64,000 nt of DNA, from positions 3,638,501 to 3,702,500 of the forward strand of contig NZ_CP068985.1 in assembly GCF_019397265.1 (NCBI RefSeq), in the 5' to 3' direction. Below the pieces are notes generated by a model. That model worked only from the letters and a program-made list of their open reading frames with translations. It searched no databases and was not told the origin of the DNA. Source of the DNA: Nonomuraea coxensis DSM 45129 (GTDB lineage Bacteria; Actinomycetota; Actinomycetes; Streptosporangiales; Streptosporangiaceae). The first letter of the stretch is position 1; every line of letters starts with the position of its first letter. Positions 30,818 to 38,400 of this stretch are shown here, in pieces. The position numbers and the translations under genes are program-made.

Positions 30818-31975
30818 ATGAGGGCCGATCTTGTCGTGATCGGCGCGGGCGTGGTCGGCGCCGCCGCCGCCTACTTCGCGTCGCTGGCCGGGCTGCGGGT
30901 GGTCGTCGCCGAACGCGGCGCCATCGCCGGCGGCACCTCCAGCGCCGGCGAGGGCAACCTGCTCGTCTCCGACAAGGAAGCCGGGCCCGAGCTCGACCTC
31001 GCCCTCTACGCGCAGCGCGTCTGGCGCGAGGACCTGGCCGAGCACGCCGGGCTGTGGGAGTTCGAGTCCAAGGGCGGCCTCGTCGTCGCCGGGTCGCAGG
31101 CGAGCGTCGCGACGCTGCGCGAGCTCGCCGTCCACCAGCGCCGCCACGGCGTCGAGGTCCGCGACGTCCCCGGGGACGAGCTGCGCGCGTACGAGCCGCA
31201 CCTGTCGCCCGGGCTGCGCGGCGGCGCGTTCTACCCGCAGGACGCGCAGGTCCAGCCGATGCTCGTGGTCGCCCACCTGCTGCGCCTGGCCCGGGGGCTC
31301 GGGGCGCGGGTGCGCACCGGGGCCGAGGTGACCGGGTTCCTGCGCGACGGCGGCCGGGTGACGGGCGTGCGCACCACCGCCGGCGACGTCCACGCGGGCG
31401 CGGTGCTCAACGCCGCGGGCACCTGGGCGGGCGGCGTGGCCGCGCTGGCCGGGGCGCACCTGCCGGTGCTGCCGCGGCGCGGGTTCGTGCTGGTCACACA
31501 GCCCATGCCGGCCCGGACGATCCGGCACAAGGTGTACGCCGCCGAGTACGTCGGCGACGTCGCCAGCTCCGACGCCGCGCTCCAGACCTCGCCCGTGGTC
31601 GAGGGCACCGGAAGCGGCACGATCCTCATCGGGGCCTCGCGCGAGCGGGTCGGGTTCGACCGCACGGTGTCCACGGCGGCGATCGGTGCGCTCGCGGCCA
31701 AGGCGATCGCGCTGTTCCCCATGCTGCGGGACGTCCGCGTCATGCGCACGTACCTGGGGTTCCGCCCCTACTGCCCCGACCACCTGCCGGTCATCGGGCC
31801 CGACCCGAGGGCGCCCGGCCTCTGGCACGCCTGCGGCCACGAAGGGGCGGGCATCGGGCTGTCGGCGGGCACCGGCAAGCTGATCGCGCAGGCCCTCACC
31901 GGCGAGCGGCCCGACCTTGACCTCAAGCCGTTCGCGCCCGAACGGTTCCCGGAGCCCGAGGAGGTGCTCTCATGA
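30818..31975 (+). CDS. FAD-dependent D-amino-acid/hydroxyproline dehydrogenase, beta-type subunit
   Basis: A 385-residue DAO-fold flavoenzyme. The FAD-binding motif is ADLVVIGAGVVGAAAAYFAS, followed by AIAGGTSSAGEGNLLVSDKE, the middle VLNAAGTWAGGVAALAG and the C-terminal FAD motif WHACGHEGAGIGLSAGTGKL. It shares its order with the catalytic subunit of heteromeric D-hydroxyproline or D-proline dehydrogenases and opine oxidases. The next two genes, a [2Fe-2S] protein and an FAD/NAD-type subunit with a BFD-like domain, overlap it by 4 and 8 bases. The three products should form one complex. The substrate is inferred from this arrangement. Confidence 0.88.
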   Translation: MRADLVVIGAGVVGAAAAYFASLAGLRVVVAERGAIAGGTSSAGEGNLLVSDKEAGPELDLALYAQRVWREDLAEHAGLWEFESKGGLVVAGSQASVATLRELAVHQRRHGVEVRDVPGDELRAYEPHLSPGLRGGAFYPQDAQVQPMLVVAHLLRLARGLGARVRTGAEVTGFLRDGGRVTGVRTTAGDVHAGAVLNAAGTWAGGVAALAGAHLPVLPRRGFVLVTQPMPARTIRHKVYAAEYVGDVASSDAALQTSPVVEGTGSGTILIGASRERVGFDRTVSTAAIGALAAKAIALFPMLRDVRVMRTYLGFRPYCPDHLPVIGPDPRAPGLWHACGHEGAGIGLSAGTGKLIAQALTGERPDLDLKPFAPERFPEPEEVLS

Positions 31976-32442
31976 CGTACCGCATGACCTTCCGCGGCGC
32001 CGCCGTCCCCGCCGAGCCGGGCCAGAGCGTCGGCGCGGCGCTCGTCGCGGCCGGGATCCGCGACTGGCGCACCACCCGCAGGGGCGGCCGGCCGCGCGGC
32101 CTGTTCTGCGGCATCGGCGTCTGCTTCGACTGCCTCATCACGGTGAACGGCATCCCCGACCTCCGCGCCTGCCTCACCCCGGCCGCCGACGGCCTCCACC
32201 TCACCCCCACCCCCGAGACCCCCACCCGTGAGGACCCCACCCCCGAGGACCCCGCCCCCGAGGACCCCGCCCCCGAGGGCGCTGCTGCCGAGGGACCCGC
32301 CCCCAAGGACGTGGCCCCTAAGGACGTGGCCCCCAAGGACCTCGCCCCCAAGGACGTGGCCCCCAAGGACGCCGCCTCCGCGGACCCTGCCCCCAAGGGC
32401 ACCACACTCGGTGGTGGCGAGATGGGGCGTGGGCATGCGTGA
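31972..32442 (+). CDS. [2Fe-2S] ferredoxin-like gamma subunit with repetitive tail
   Basis: A 156-residue protein. Residues 1-85 form a plant-ferredoxin-type [2Fe-2S] domain as in the small subunit of heteromeric dehydrogenases: MTYRMTFRGAAVPAEPGQSV, then GRPRGLFCGIGVCFDCLITV with C-x4-C-x2-C, and the final Cys in LRACLTPAAD. The tail, about residues 86-145, is an unusual acidic/basic repeat of the kind TPEDPAPEDPAPE followed by five APKD units. The sequence was possibly expanded by DNA slippage. The tail is absent from ordinary members of the family. It overlaps the preceding (ATGA) and following genes. Confidence 0.85.
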   Translation: MTYRMTFRGAAVPAEPGQSVGAALVAAGIRDWRTTRRGGRPRGLFCGIGVCFDCLITVNGIPDLRACLTPAADGLHLTPTPETPTREDPTPEDPAPEDPAPEGAAAEGPAPKDVAPKDVAPKDLAPKDVAPKDAASADPAPKGTTLGGGEMGRGHA

Positions 32443-33889
32443 GTATGAGGTGGCCGTGGTCGGGGCCGGGCCGGCGGGGCTGGCCGCGGCGGTGGAGGCG
32501 GCCGAGGCCGGGCTGCGGGTCGCGCTCGTGGACGCCGCCGCCCAGCCCGGCGGCCAGTACTGGCGGCACTACGACGAGCGCCACGCCCGCCCCGCCGACC
32601 GTACGGGCCACCACGACCTGCGGACGTTCACCCGCCTCCGTGGCCGCCTGCGCGCCCTGTCCGCCGCCGGCCTGATCGACCACCTCCCCGGCCTCCAGGT
32701 CTGGCTGATCACCCGCGCCGCCGGCGGCGCCTTCGTCCTCCGCACCACCCCGGTGGCCGGCGCGCCGGGCGAGACCGGAGTCACGGTCACCGCCCCCGCG
32801 CTGATCCTGTGCCCCGGCGGCTACGACCGCCAGCTCCCCGTCCCCGGCTGGGACCTGCCCGGCGTGATGACCGCGGGCGGCGCGCAGGCCCTGCTCAAGG
32901 GCCACCGTACGACGGCCGGCCGGCGCGCCGTCGTCGCCGGCACCGGCCCGTTCCTGCTGCCGGTCGCGACGGGCCTGGCCCGCGCGGGCACCGAGGTGGC
33001 GGCCGTCGTCGAGGCCAACGCCACCCTGGGCTGGCTGCGCGACCCGGCGGGCGCGGCCTCGGCCCCGGGCAAGGGCGTGGAGGCGCTCCAGTACGCGGCG
33101 CTGATGGCCCGGCACCGCATCCCGTACCGGACCAGGACGGCGATCACCGAGATCCTCGGCGAGGACCGGGTGGAGGCGGTCCGCGTCGCCCGCGTGGACC
33201 GCGAGGGCCGCCCGTACGGACCGGCCGACGAGATCCGCGCCGACCTCGTCGCCCTCGGCTGGGGGTTCACCCCGTCGATCGAGCTGCCGCTCATGCTCGG
33301 CGCCGACGCCCGCAAGGACGTGGACGGCTCGCTCGTGGTGTCCGTGGACGCCCTGCAGCGCAGCAGCGTCCCCGGCCTGTACGTGGCCGGCGAGGCGACC
33401 GGCGTCGGCGGCGCGGCACTGGCCGGGCAGGAGGGCCGCCTGAGCGCGCTCGCCCTGGCCCGCTCGCTGGGCCGTCCGGCCGATCCGGCGTTGATGGTCC
33501 GGTTGCGGGCCGCGATCGTACGGGGCCGCCGCTTCGCCGCCGCCATGCACCGCACCTACCGGGTGCCGCCGGCGTGGACCGGCTGGCTGCGGGACTCGAC
33601 GCTGGTCTGCCGCTGCGAGGAGGTCTCGTACGGCGAGCTGCGCGCGGCGCACGCCGAGCTGGGCGCCGCGGACCCCCGTACGCTGAAGATGCTGGCCCGG
33701 CCCGGCATGGGCTGGTGTCAGGGCCGGGTGTGCGGCTTCGCCACGGCGGGCGTCGCGGCGTGCCTCAGCGGACGCGAGAGCACCGCGGACGACCTGCGAC
33801 CGATGTCCACCCGCCCGATCGCCGCCCCGGTGACGCTGGGCGAGCTCGCCGCGCTGGCCGACGACGGGGCGGGGGAGAGCGGCCCCTGA
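32435..33889 (+). CDS. FAD/NAD(P)-binding alpha-type subunit with BFD-like domain
   Basis: A 484-residue flavoprotein. The N-terminal FAD motif is EVAVVGAGPAGLAAAVEAAE and AAQPGGQYWRHYDE. A second nucleotide-binding fold (RRAVVAGTGPFLLPVATGLA) follows, then VPGLYVAGEATGVGGAALAG. The C-terminal BFD-like [2Fe-2S] domain is LVCRCEEVSYGEL and GMGWCQGRVCGF, with four cysteines. In the D-hydroxyproline dehydrogenase and opine oxidase families this subunit takes electrons from the DAO-fold subunit via the small ferredoxin-like partner. ATG 32435 lies eight bases inside the preceding gene. A strong terminator follows the gene. Confidence 0.88.
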   Translation: MREYEVAVVGAGPAGLAAAVEAAEAGLRVALVDAAAQPGGQYWRHYDERHARPADRTGHHDLRTFTRLRGRLRALSAAGLIDHLPGLQVWLITRAAGGAFVLRTTPVAGAPGETGVTVTAPALILCPGGYDRQLPVPGWDLPGVMTAGGAQALLKGHRTTAGRRAVVAGTGPFLLPVATGLARAGTEVAAVVEANATLGWLRDPAGAASAPGKGVEALQYAALMARHRIPYRTRTAITEILGEDRVEAVRVARVDREGRPYGPADEIRADLVALGWGFTPSIELPLMLGADARKDVDGSLVVSVDALQRSSVPGLYVAGEATGVGGAALAGQEGRLSALALARSLGRPADPALMVRLRAAIVRGRRFAAAMHRTYRVPPAWTGWLRDSTLVCRCEEVSYGELRAAHAELGAADPRTLKMLARPGMGWCQGRVCGFATAGVAACLSGRESTADDLRPMSTRPIAAPVTLGELAALADDGAGESGP

Positions 33890-33929
33890 CGCCGGGCCGG
33901 CCCCGTTCCCGGCCGGCCCTGACGGCGGG

Positions 33930-33977
33930 CCGGCCGGCACCGCCTCCGTCGCCCCGGCCGGAGGCGGTGCCGGCCGG
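33930..33977 (+). terminator. Strong terminator after the dehydrogenase operon
   Basis: CCGGCCGGCACCGCCTCC (33930-33947) and GGAGGCGGTGCCGGCCGG (33960-33977) are perfectly complementary 18-base arms with a 12-base loop. They lie 41 bases after the last gene of the dehydrogenase operon. Confidence 0.85.
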
Positions 33978-33995
33978 GGCGACGGAGCACGGGCG

Positions 33996-34133
33996 TCAGC
34001 CGCAGTGCTCGAAGGGGCTGGTGTAGGAGCTGGAACGGGGGACGCCTGAGGCGTCTCTCGCCTTTCGGTGCCGGAGTGACAGCCGGTAAGGCAGAGGATC
34101 AAGAAGATATCCGTGAGAGATGTCCTCGCTCAA
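33996..34133 (-). other. Doubtful 45-codon reading frame resembling a DUF397 fragment
   Basis: From TTG 34133 a frame of 45 codons ends VPRSSSYTSPFEHCG. The R-S-S-S-Y-x-S...C pattern resembles the start of DUF397 proteins (consensus W-x-K-S-S-Y-S...C-V-E-V). Those proteins commonly follow XRE regulators, as here. There is no ATG or GTG start, no ribosome site, and the frame stops straight after the Cys. The region also contains the inverted repeat GACGCC-TGA-GGCGTC at 34041-34055. A decayed DUF397 gene is possible. Confidence 0.25.
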
Positions 34134-34160
34134 CGCCCGCGCGCTCGCCCGGCGCCGTTC

Positions 34161-34538
34161 TCACCGGCCGGGCCCGGGCTCCTCCACGTACCGCAGCGTG
34201 ACGGTCAGCTCGATCGCCGTGCCCGAGGCGGCCCTGGTCAGGGCGCCCAGCTCGGCCGCCTCCAGGCCCAGCGCCTCGGCGAGCAGCCGTAGGGACGTGG
34301 CGCGCGGCCGGCTCAGTGCGTCCGCCTCCACCCGGCGCACCGTGCGCACGTTCAGCCCCGCCCGCTCCGCCAGCTCCTCCTGGGTCAGCAGGGACCGTTC
34401 CCGCCAGGCCCGCAGCAGCGCGCCCAGCACCGGTTCCGCTCCCGTGGGAACCGGCGCCCCGCCGTTCCGCTCGCGCGGCGGCAGGTCCTCGTCCTCCCTG
34501 GCCGGTGCGGCCACGGTGATGTCCGCCAGCACCCGCAT
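34161..34538 (-). CDS. XRE-family helix-turn-helix regulator
   Basis: A 125-residue protein. The HTH_31/HTH_3 domain in the middle reads LLRAWRERSLLTQEELAERA, then GLNVRTVRRVEADALSRPR. A leucine-rich helix (SLRLLAEALGLEAAELGALT) follows. The N-terminal 45 residues are disordered and rich in Pro/Glu/Arg. Such small regulators often act with a DUF397 protein or anti-sigma partner; a doubtful DUF397-like remnant lies just downstream. GGAGGAG precedes ATG 34538. The gene is followed by the convergent dehydrogenase operon. Confidence 0.8.
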   Translation of the reverse strand: MRVLADITVAAPAREDEDLPPRERNGGAPVPTGAEPVLGALLRAWRERSLLTQEELAERAGLNVRTVRRVEADALSRPRATSLRLLAEALGLEAAELGALTRAASGTAIELTVTLRYVEEPGPGR

Positions 34539-34657
34539 AGGCTCTCCTCCTTCCGGACGCCGGCACGGTGCCGGCCGGACCCCACTCTTCGGCGCGCCCG
34601 GCCGCGCGGCAACGGCACCGGCCGTCCGTGTCCTGATCCCTGCGAACGCTGGCCGAA

Positions 34658-34697
34658 ATCCGCGCGGCCGGCCCGTCGTGGCGCCGGCCGCGCGGAT
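34658..34697 (-). terminator. Perfect stem-loop terminator after the hydrolase gene
   Basis: ATCCGCGCGGCCGGC (34658-34672) and GCCGGCCGCGCGGAT (34683-34697) are perfectly complementary 15-base arms with a 10-base loop, 46 bases downstream of the hydrolase stop. Confidence 0.8.
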
Positions 34698-34742
34698 CGT
34701 CGTCGCCCTCCGCGCCGCCCGCCGGCGGCTCCTACGCGGGTT

Positions 34743-35624
34743 TCAGCAGGTCGCAAGCGTCTTCCGCAGCGCCTCCCCGAACGCCGCGGGGTCCGTGCCG
34801 AAGCCGCCGTGGTCGCCGGGGAACGGGGCGATCTCCGCGCCCAGCCGCTCGGCCACCAGCCGGGTGGCGCGCGCGTACGGCTCGTCCTCCGCCGTGGCCG
34901 CGCCGAGCGCCGGCACGACCCGCACCCCGGCCGCCCGGACCGCGGCGAGGTCGGGGACGTGGCGGGAGAAGTACGGCGCCTCGTAGCCGATGAAGAACGT
35001 GGCGTTGCTCGCCAGGCGGCCCATCATGGCGATGATCTCCGGATCCGGCTCGCCCTCGGGGGCCTCACCACCGGCCGGGCCGCCCTCCTGGCCGGCGTCG
35101 GAGCCGCCCTCCGGCGCGCCGTCCAGGCCGGCGGCGAAGAGCCGGTGCGCGGCGTCCGGGCCGTCCTGCCGGAAGGTCTTCTCGACGTCCAGGAACAGGG
35201 CCCGCCACCGGTCGCGCTCGGGCAGCAGCTCGAACAGGGGCGGCTCGTGCGCGACCAGCGCCCGCACCAGCTCGGGACGGCGGGCCGCGAGCTCCAGGCC
35301 GATCGCCGCGCCCGAGCTGTTGCCGAAGACCAGGGCCGGCTGCTCCGGCGTCACGCCGGCCGCCACCAGCAGCCGGGCCGCGTCGTCGGCGTGCACCTCG
35401 ACGCTCTGCGCCTCCGGCGGGCCGTCCAGGGGGCTGCGCGAGTTGCCGCGCCGGTCATAGGTGATCACGGTGTACCGGTCGGCAAGGGTCGCGGCGAGGG
35501 CCGAGAAACCGGCGGCGTCGTACACGCCGCCGCAGATCAGCAGCAGGATCGGGCCCGAGCCCCTGACCTCGTGGTACAAGGTCGCGCCGGGCGTCGTGAG
35601 CGTGCCGGTCCTGATCGCTTCCAT
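34743..35624 (-). CDS. Alpha/beta hydrolase, esterase-like
   Basis: A 293-residue hydrolase. The oxyanion/strand-3 region is LYHEVRGSGPILLLICGG. YTVITYDRRGNSRSP marks strand 4, the nucleophile elbow is ALVFGNSSGAAIGLELA with Ser, and the His is in PFPGDHGGFGTDPAAF. This is the common actinobacterial family annotated as alpha/beta fold hydrolase. A Gly/Glu-rich insertion (PEGGSDAGQEGGPAGGEAPE) lies in the cap region and is unusual. The gene is monocistronic and divergent from an ABC exporter, with its own terminator. The substrate is unknown. Confidence 0.9.
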   Translation of the reverse strand: MEAIRTGTLTTPGATLYHEVRGSGPILLLICGGVYDAAGFSALAATLADRYTVITYDRRGNSRSPLDGPPEAQSVEVHADDAARLLVAAGVTPEQPALVFGNSSGAAIGLELAARRPELVRALVAHEPPLFELLPERDRWRALFLDVEKTFRQDGPDAAHRLFAAGLDGAPEGGSDAGQEGGPAGGEAPEGEPDPEIIAMMGRLASNATFFIGYEAPYFSRHVPDLAAVRAAGVRVVPALGAATAEDEPYARATRLVAERLGAEIAPFPGDHGGFGTDPAAFGEALRKTLATC

Positions 35625-35785
35625 GGTGTCTCCTCAGGAGTGGACGGTGTCCTCTTCATGCGGCAGTCGGCGCCGACGCCGGGTTCTCGACATCCGCGGC
35701 GGCTTCTTCCTGACGGAAAATCGTTGGCTCCCGCCGTGAGCGCTGCGGCAGCATGACAGGGCGGCGTCGGCATTCGGGAGGGCGG

Positions 35786-37642
35786 ATGGCTGTGCTCGGA
35801 TCACTCGCGGGCTCCGGAGAGCGATCGTCCGCACGAAGATCGGCGGTCCTGCTCGCGCTGCGCTACTACTGGAACGAACTGCGCCGGCAGTGGCCGGTCG
35901 CGCTCCCCGCGCTGACCCTGCCCGCCGTCGGCAACATCTGCCTGTTCTACCTGGCGCCGCTCGCGGTGGCCGGCCTGGTGGGGCACCTGGCGGGCGGCGG
36001 GGACGGGTCCGTCGAGTCGCTGCTGCCGTACGTCGCCGGCTTCGCGGGGATGCTGCTGGCGGGCGAGGTGCTGTGGCGGGTGGGCCTGCACTTCCTCAAC
36101 CGCACCGACGCCCGCGGCATCGAACGGCTCGGCGTCGTCGGCATGGACGAGCTGCTGGCCAAGGACGCCGCGTTCTTCCACAACAACTTCGCCGGTTCGC
36201 TGACCAAGCGGGTGCTGGGATTCTCCTCCAGGTTCGAGGAGTTCGCCGACACGCTCACCTTCTCGATCATGGCCAAGGTGGTGCCGCTGGGCTTCGCCTC
36301 GGTGGTGCTGTGGCAGTACCACCCGCTGCTGGTCCTGGTGCTGGTGGGCCTCATCCTCGTCACCGGCTTCCTCGTCGCCCCGCTCATCCGCCGCCGGCAG
36401 GCGCTGGTCGACCGGCGCGAGGCCGCCAAGGTGCTGGTGTCGGGGCACGTCGCCGACGTGCTGGCGAACATGGACACCGTGCGCGCCTTCGCCGCCGAGG
36501 ACCGTGAGGCCGCCGAGCACCGGGCCAGGGTCGCCGAGCAGGGCCGGGCGTCCCTGCGCTCGTGGGACTACGGCAACCTGCGGGTCGACACCGTCGTCGC
36601 GCCCCTGTCGGTGCTGACCAGCGCCGTCGGCCTCCTGCTCGCCGTGGCGCTGCGCGGCGGGCTGGGCGTGGAGGCGATCGTGGTGACGTTCACGTACTAC
36701 ACCAACACGATCAGCATCATGTTCGAGTTCAACCAGATCTACCGGCGGATCGAGAGCGTGCTCACGGAGGCCGCGCAGTTCACGGAGCTGCTGCTGGACC
36801 CGCCGACCGTGGTGGACCCGCCCGAGCCGCAGCCGCTGCGCCCGGCCGACGCGGGCGTGCGCTTCGAGCGGGTGCGCTTCGGCTACGCGGGCGGCGACCC
36901 CCTCTTCGCCGACCTGGACCTCGACATCCCCAGCGGCACCAAGATCGGCCTGGTCGGTCAGTCGGGCGGCGGCAAGACCACGCTCACCCGGCTGCTGCTG
37001 CGTCTCATGGACGTCGACGGCGGCCGGATCCTCGTCGGCGGCCAGGACATCTCCCGGCTGCGCCAGGCCGACCTGCGGAGCCTGATCGCCTACGTCCCGC
37101 AGGAACCCGCGATGTTCCACCGCACGGTCCGCGACAACATCGCCTTCGCCCGGCCGGGCGCCACCGAGGCCGAGATCCTGCGGGCGGCGCGGGCGGCGCA
37201 CGTCACGGAGTTCGTCGAGGCCCTGCCCGAGGGCTTCGACACGCTGGTCGGCGAGCGGGGCGTGAAGCTGTCCGGCGGGCAGCGCCAGCGCGTCGCGCTC
37301 GCCCGCGCCATCCTGCGCGACGCCCCGATCCTGCTGCTGGACGAGGCCACCAGCGCCCTCGACTCCGAGAGCGAGATCCTCGTCCAGGAGGCGCTGTGGC
37401 GGCTCATGCAGGATCGTACGGCGATCGTGGTCGCCCACCGGCTGAGCACGGTGGTCAGGATGGACCGGCTCGTCGTGCTCAACCGGGGGACCATCGTGGA
37501 GCAGGGCTCCCACAGCGAGCTGCTGCGGGCGCAGGGCCCCTACGCCCGCCTCTGGAGCCACCAGTCCGGCGGTTTCCTGCCCGAGGACGACGCCTCCGAC
37601 GGCATCCAGGAGGCGCGGGCGGGCCGGGAACTCACGGCCTGA
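35786..37642 (+). CDS. ABC exporter, fused membrane and ATPase domains
   Basis: About 618 residues. The N-terminal half has six hydrophobic segments of the type I exporter fold. The ATPase domain carries Walker A KIGLVGQSGGGKTTLTRLLL, Q-loop AYVPQEPAMFHRTV, the signature VKLSGGQRQRVALARAIL, Walker B APILLLDEATSALDSESEIL and the His switch IVVAHRLST. Such half-transporters act as homo- or heterodimers in export of lipids, peptides or drugs. No second half-transporter is adjacent, so a homodimer is likely. ATG 35786 follows GGGAGGG closely; ATG 35753 has no such site. Confidence 0.93.
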   Translation: MAVLGSLAGSGERSSARRSAVLLALRYYWNELRRQWPVALPALTLPAVGNICLFYLAPLAVAGLVGHLAGGGDGSVESLLPYVAGFAGMLLAGEVLWRVGLHFLNRTDARGIERLGVVGMDELLAKDAAFFHNNFAGSLTKRVLGFSSRFEEFADTLTFSIMAKVVPLGFASVVLWQYHPLLVLVLVGLILVTGFLVAPLIRRRQALVDRREAAKVLVSGHVADVLANMDTVRAFAAEDREAAEHRARVAEQGRASLRSWDYGNLRVDTVVAPLSVLTSAVGLLLAVALRGGLGVEAIVVTFTYYTNTISIMFEFNQIYRRIESVLTEAAQFTELLLDPPTVVDPPEPQPLRPADAGVRFERVRFGYAGGDPLFADLDLDIPSGTKIGLVGQSGGGKTTLTRLLLRLMDVDGGRILVGGQDISRLRQADLRSLIAYVPQEPAMFHRTVRDNIAFARPGATEAEILRAARAAHVTEFVEALPEGFDTLVGERGVKLSGGQRQRVALARAILRDAPILLLDEATSALDSESEILVQEALWRLMQDRTAIVVAHRLSTVVRMDRLVVLNRGTIVEQGSHSELLRAQGPYARLWSHQSGGFLPEDDASDGIQEARAGRELTA

Positions 37643-37677
37643 GCGCCGTGGCCCCGTGAGGTCAGGTGAAGGGCGGG

Positions 37678-37694
37678 CCGGCGGCCTCCGCCGG
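37678..37694. terminator. Small stem-loop after the ABC exporter
   Basis: CCGGCGG-CCT-CCGCCGG is a perfect 7-bp stem with a 3-base loop, 35 bases after the exporter stop. It may terminate both the exporter transcript and the convergent pseudogene. Confidence 0.45.
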
Positions 37695-37748
37695 TCGCAT
37701 GGGGTCAGGCCAAGGCAGGCTTGCCGCCCGCGCCGGCCGCCGTGCGGG

Positions 37749-38337
37749 TCAGGCCGGGGCGGGTTTGCGGGCCACGCCGCACACCGCGCTCACCACCGCG
37801 CTCACCACCGCGCTCACCACCGCGCTCACCACCGGGCCGGCCGCCACGGGCGGCTCGCCCGTGCCCGCGTCCGGACGCCATTCGGGCGTCGGCACCACGC
37901 CGGGCTCCACCGGCTCCAGCAGCCGGGCGACGACGTCCTCCGGGGCGTCGTCGTCGGTGAGCTGCCCGGCGACGCTCAGCATCATGAGCGCCACCGGCTG
38001 CGAGAGGTCGAGCGTCCGGGCCGCCTGCTCCAGGATGAGGCCGGTGTCGCGGACGTCCGCGTGCACGTACGCCGTGGTGCCCTCCGGTGCGCCGGCCAGC
38101 AGGGCGCGGGCGTGCGCCAGCACGACGGGATCGTGGTCGACGTACACGACCCGTGACCCGGGCGCGAGGGCCTGCGCGACCTCATGGGTGTTGTCCGCCG
38201 TGGGCAGCCCGCTGCCGACATCCAGGAACTGCCGGATCCCGGCCTCCAGCACGAGATGGCGCACGGCCCGGATGAGGAACGCGCGCTGCGTGCGGGACCG
38301 TGGTGTCGACCTCGGTCCAGGCGTCGTGCTCGCTCAT
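37749..38337 (-). pseudogene. SAM-dependent methyltransferase (Methyltransf_19/DUF574), internally deleted
   Basis: The start (MSEHDAWTEVDTTVPHA) and the core (LEAGIRQFLDVGSGLPTADN, then VVYVDHDPVVLAHARALL) are typical of this actinobacterial family of about 270 residues. Two pieces are missing. After VPHA the usual 50-odd residues are lost, with a frame change, so the text jumps to RAFLIRAVRHLV. After DDDAPEDVVARL the text jumps straight to LEPVEPGVVPTPEWRPD. The end GVARKP is normal but is preceded by a Ser-Ala-Val-Val repeat array. The gene is non-functional or at most a fragment from GTG 38264. Confidence 0.75.
37783..37830 (-). repeat. Four tandem 12-bp repeats in the pseudogene
   Basis: ACCGCGCTCACC occurs four times in perfect tandem (37783-37830). 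On the coding strand it encodes Ser-Ala-Val-Val units just before the family's terminal CGVARKP. It looks like a slippage expansion. Confidence 0.9.
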
Positions 38338-38400
38338 CGGCCGCTCCCATCCCGTCATGATCCGGAACGGGTTCCAGGGCATCACGGGAGGGAGGGGCGG

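Noticed and set aside
33996-34133. Ribosomal peptide (RiPP) precursor ending in a Cys-Gly tail
   Set aside because: No modifying enzyme or transporter of a RiPP type is adjacent, and the frame has no proper start. A DUF397 remnant explains the sequence more simply.
37783-37830. CRISPR array
   Set aside because: The repeats are 12 bp, contiguous without spacers, and in frame in a pseudogene. No cas genes are present in the window.
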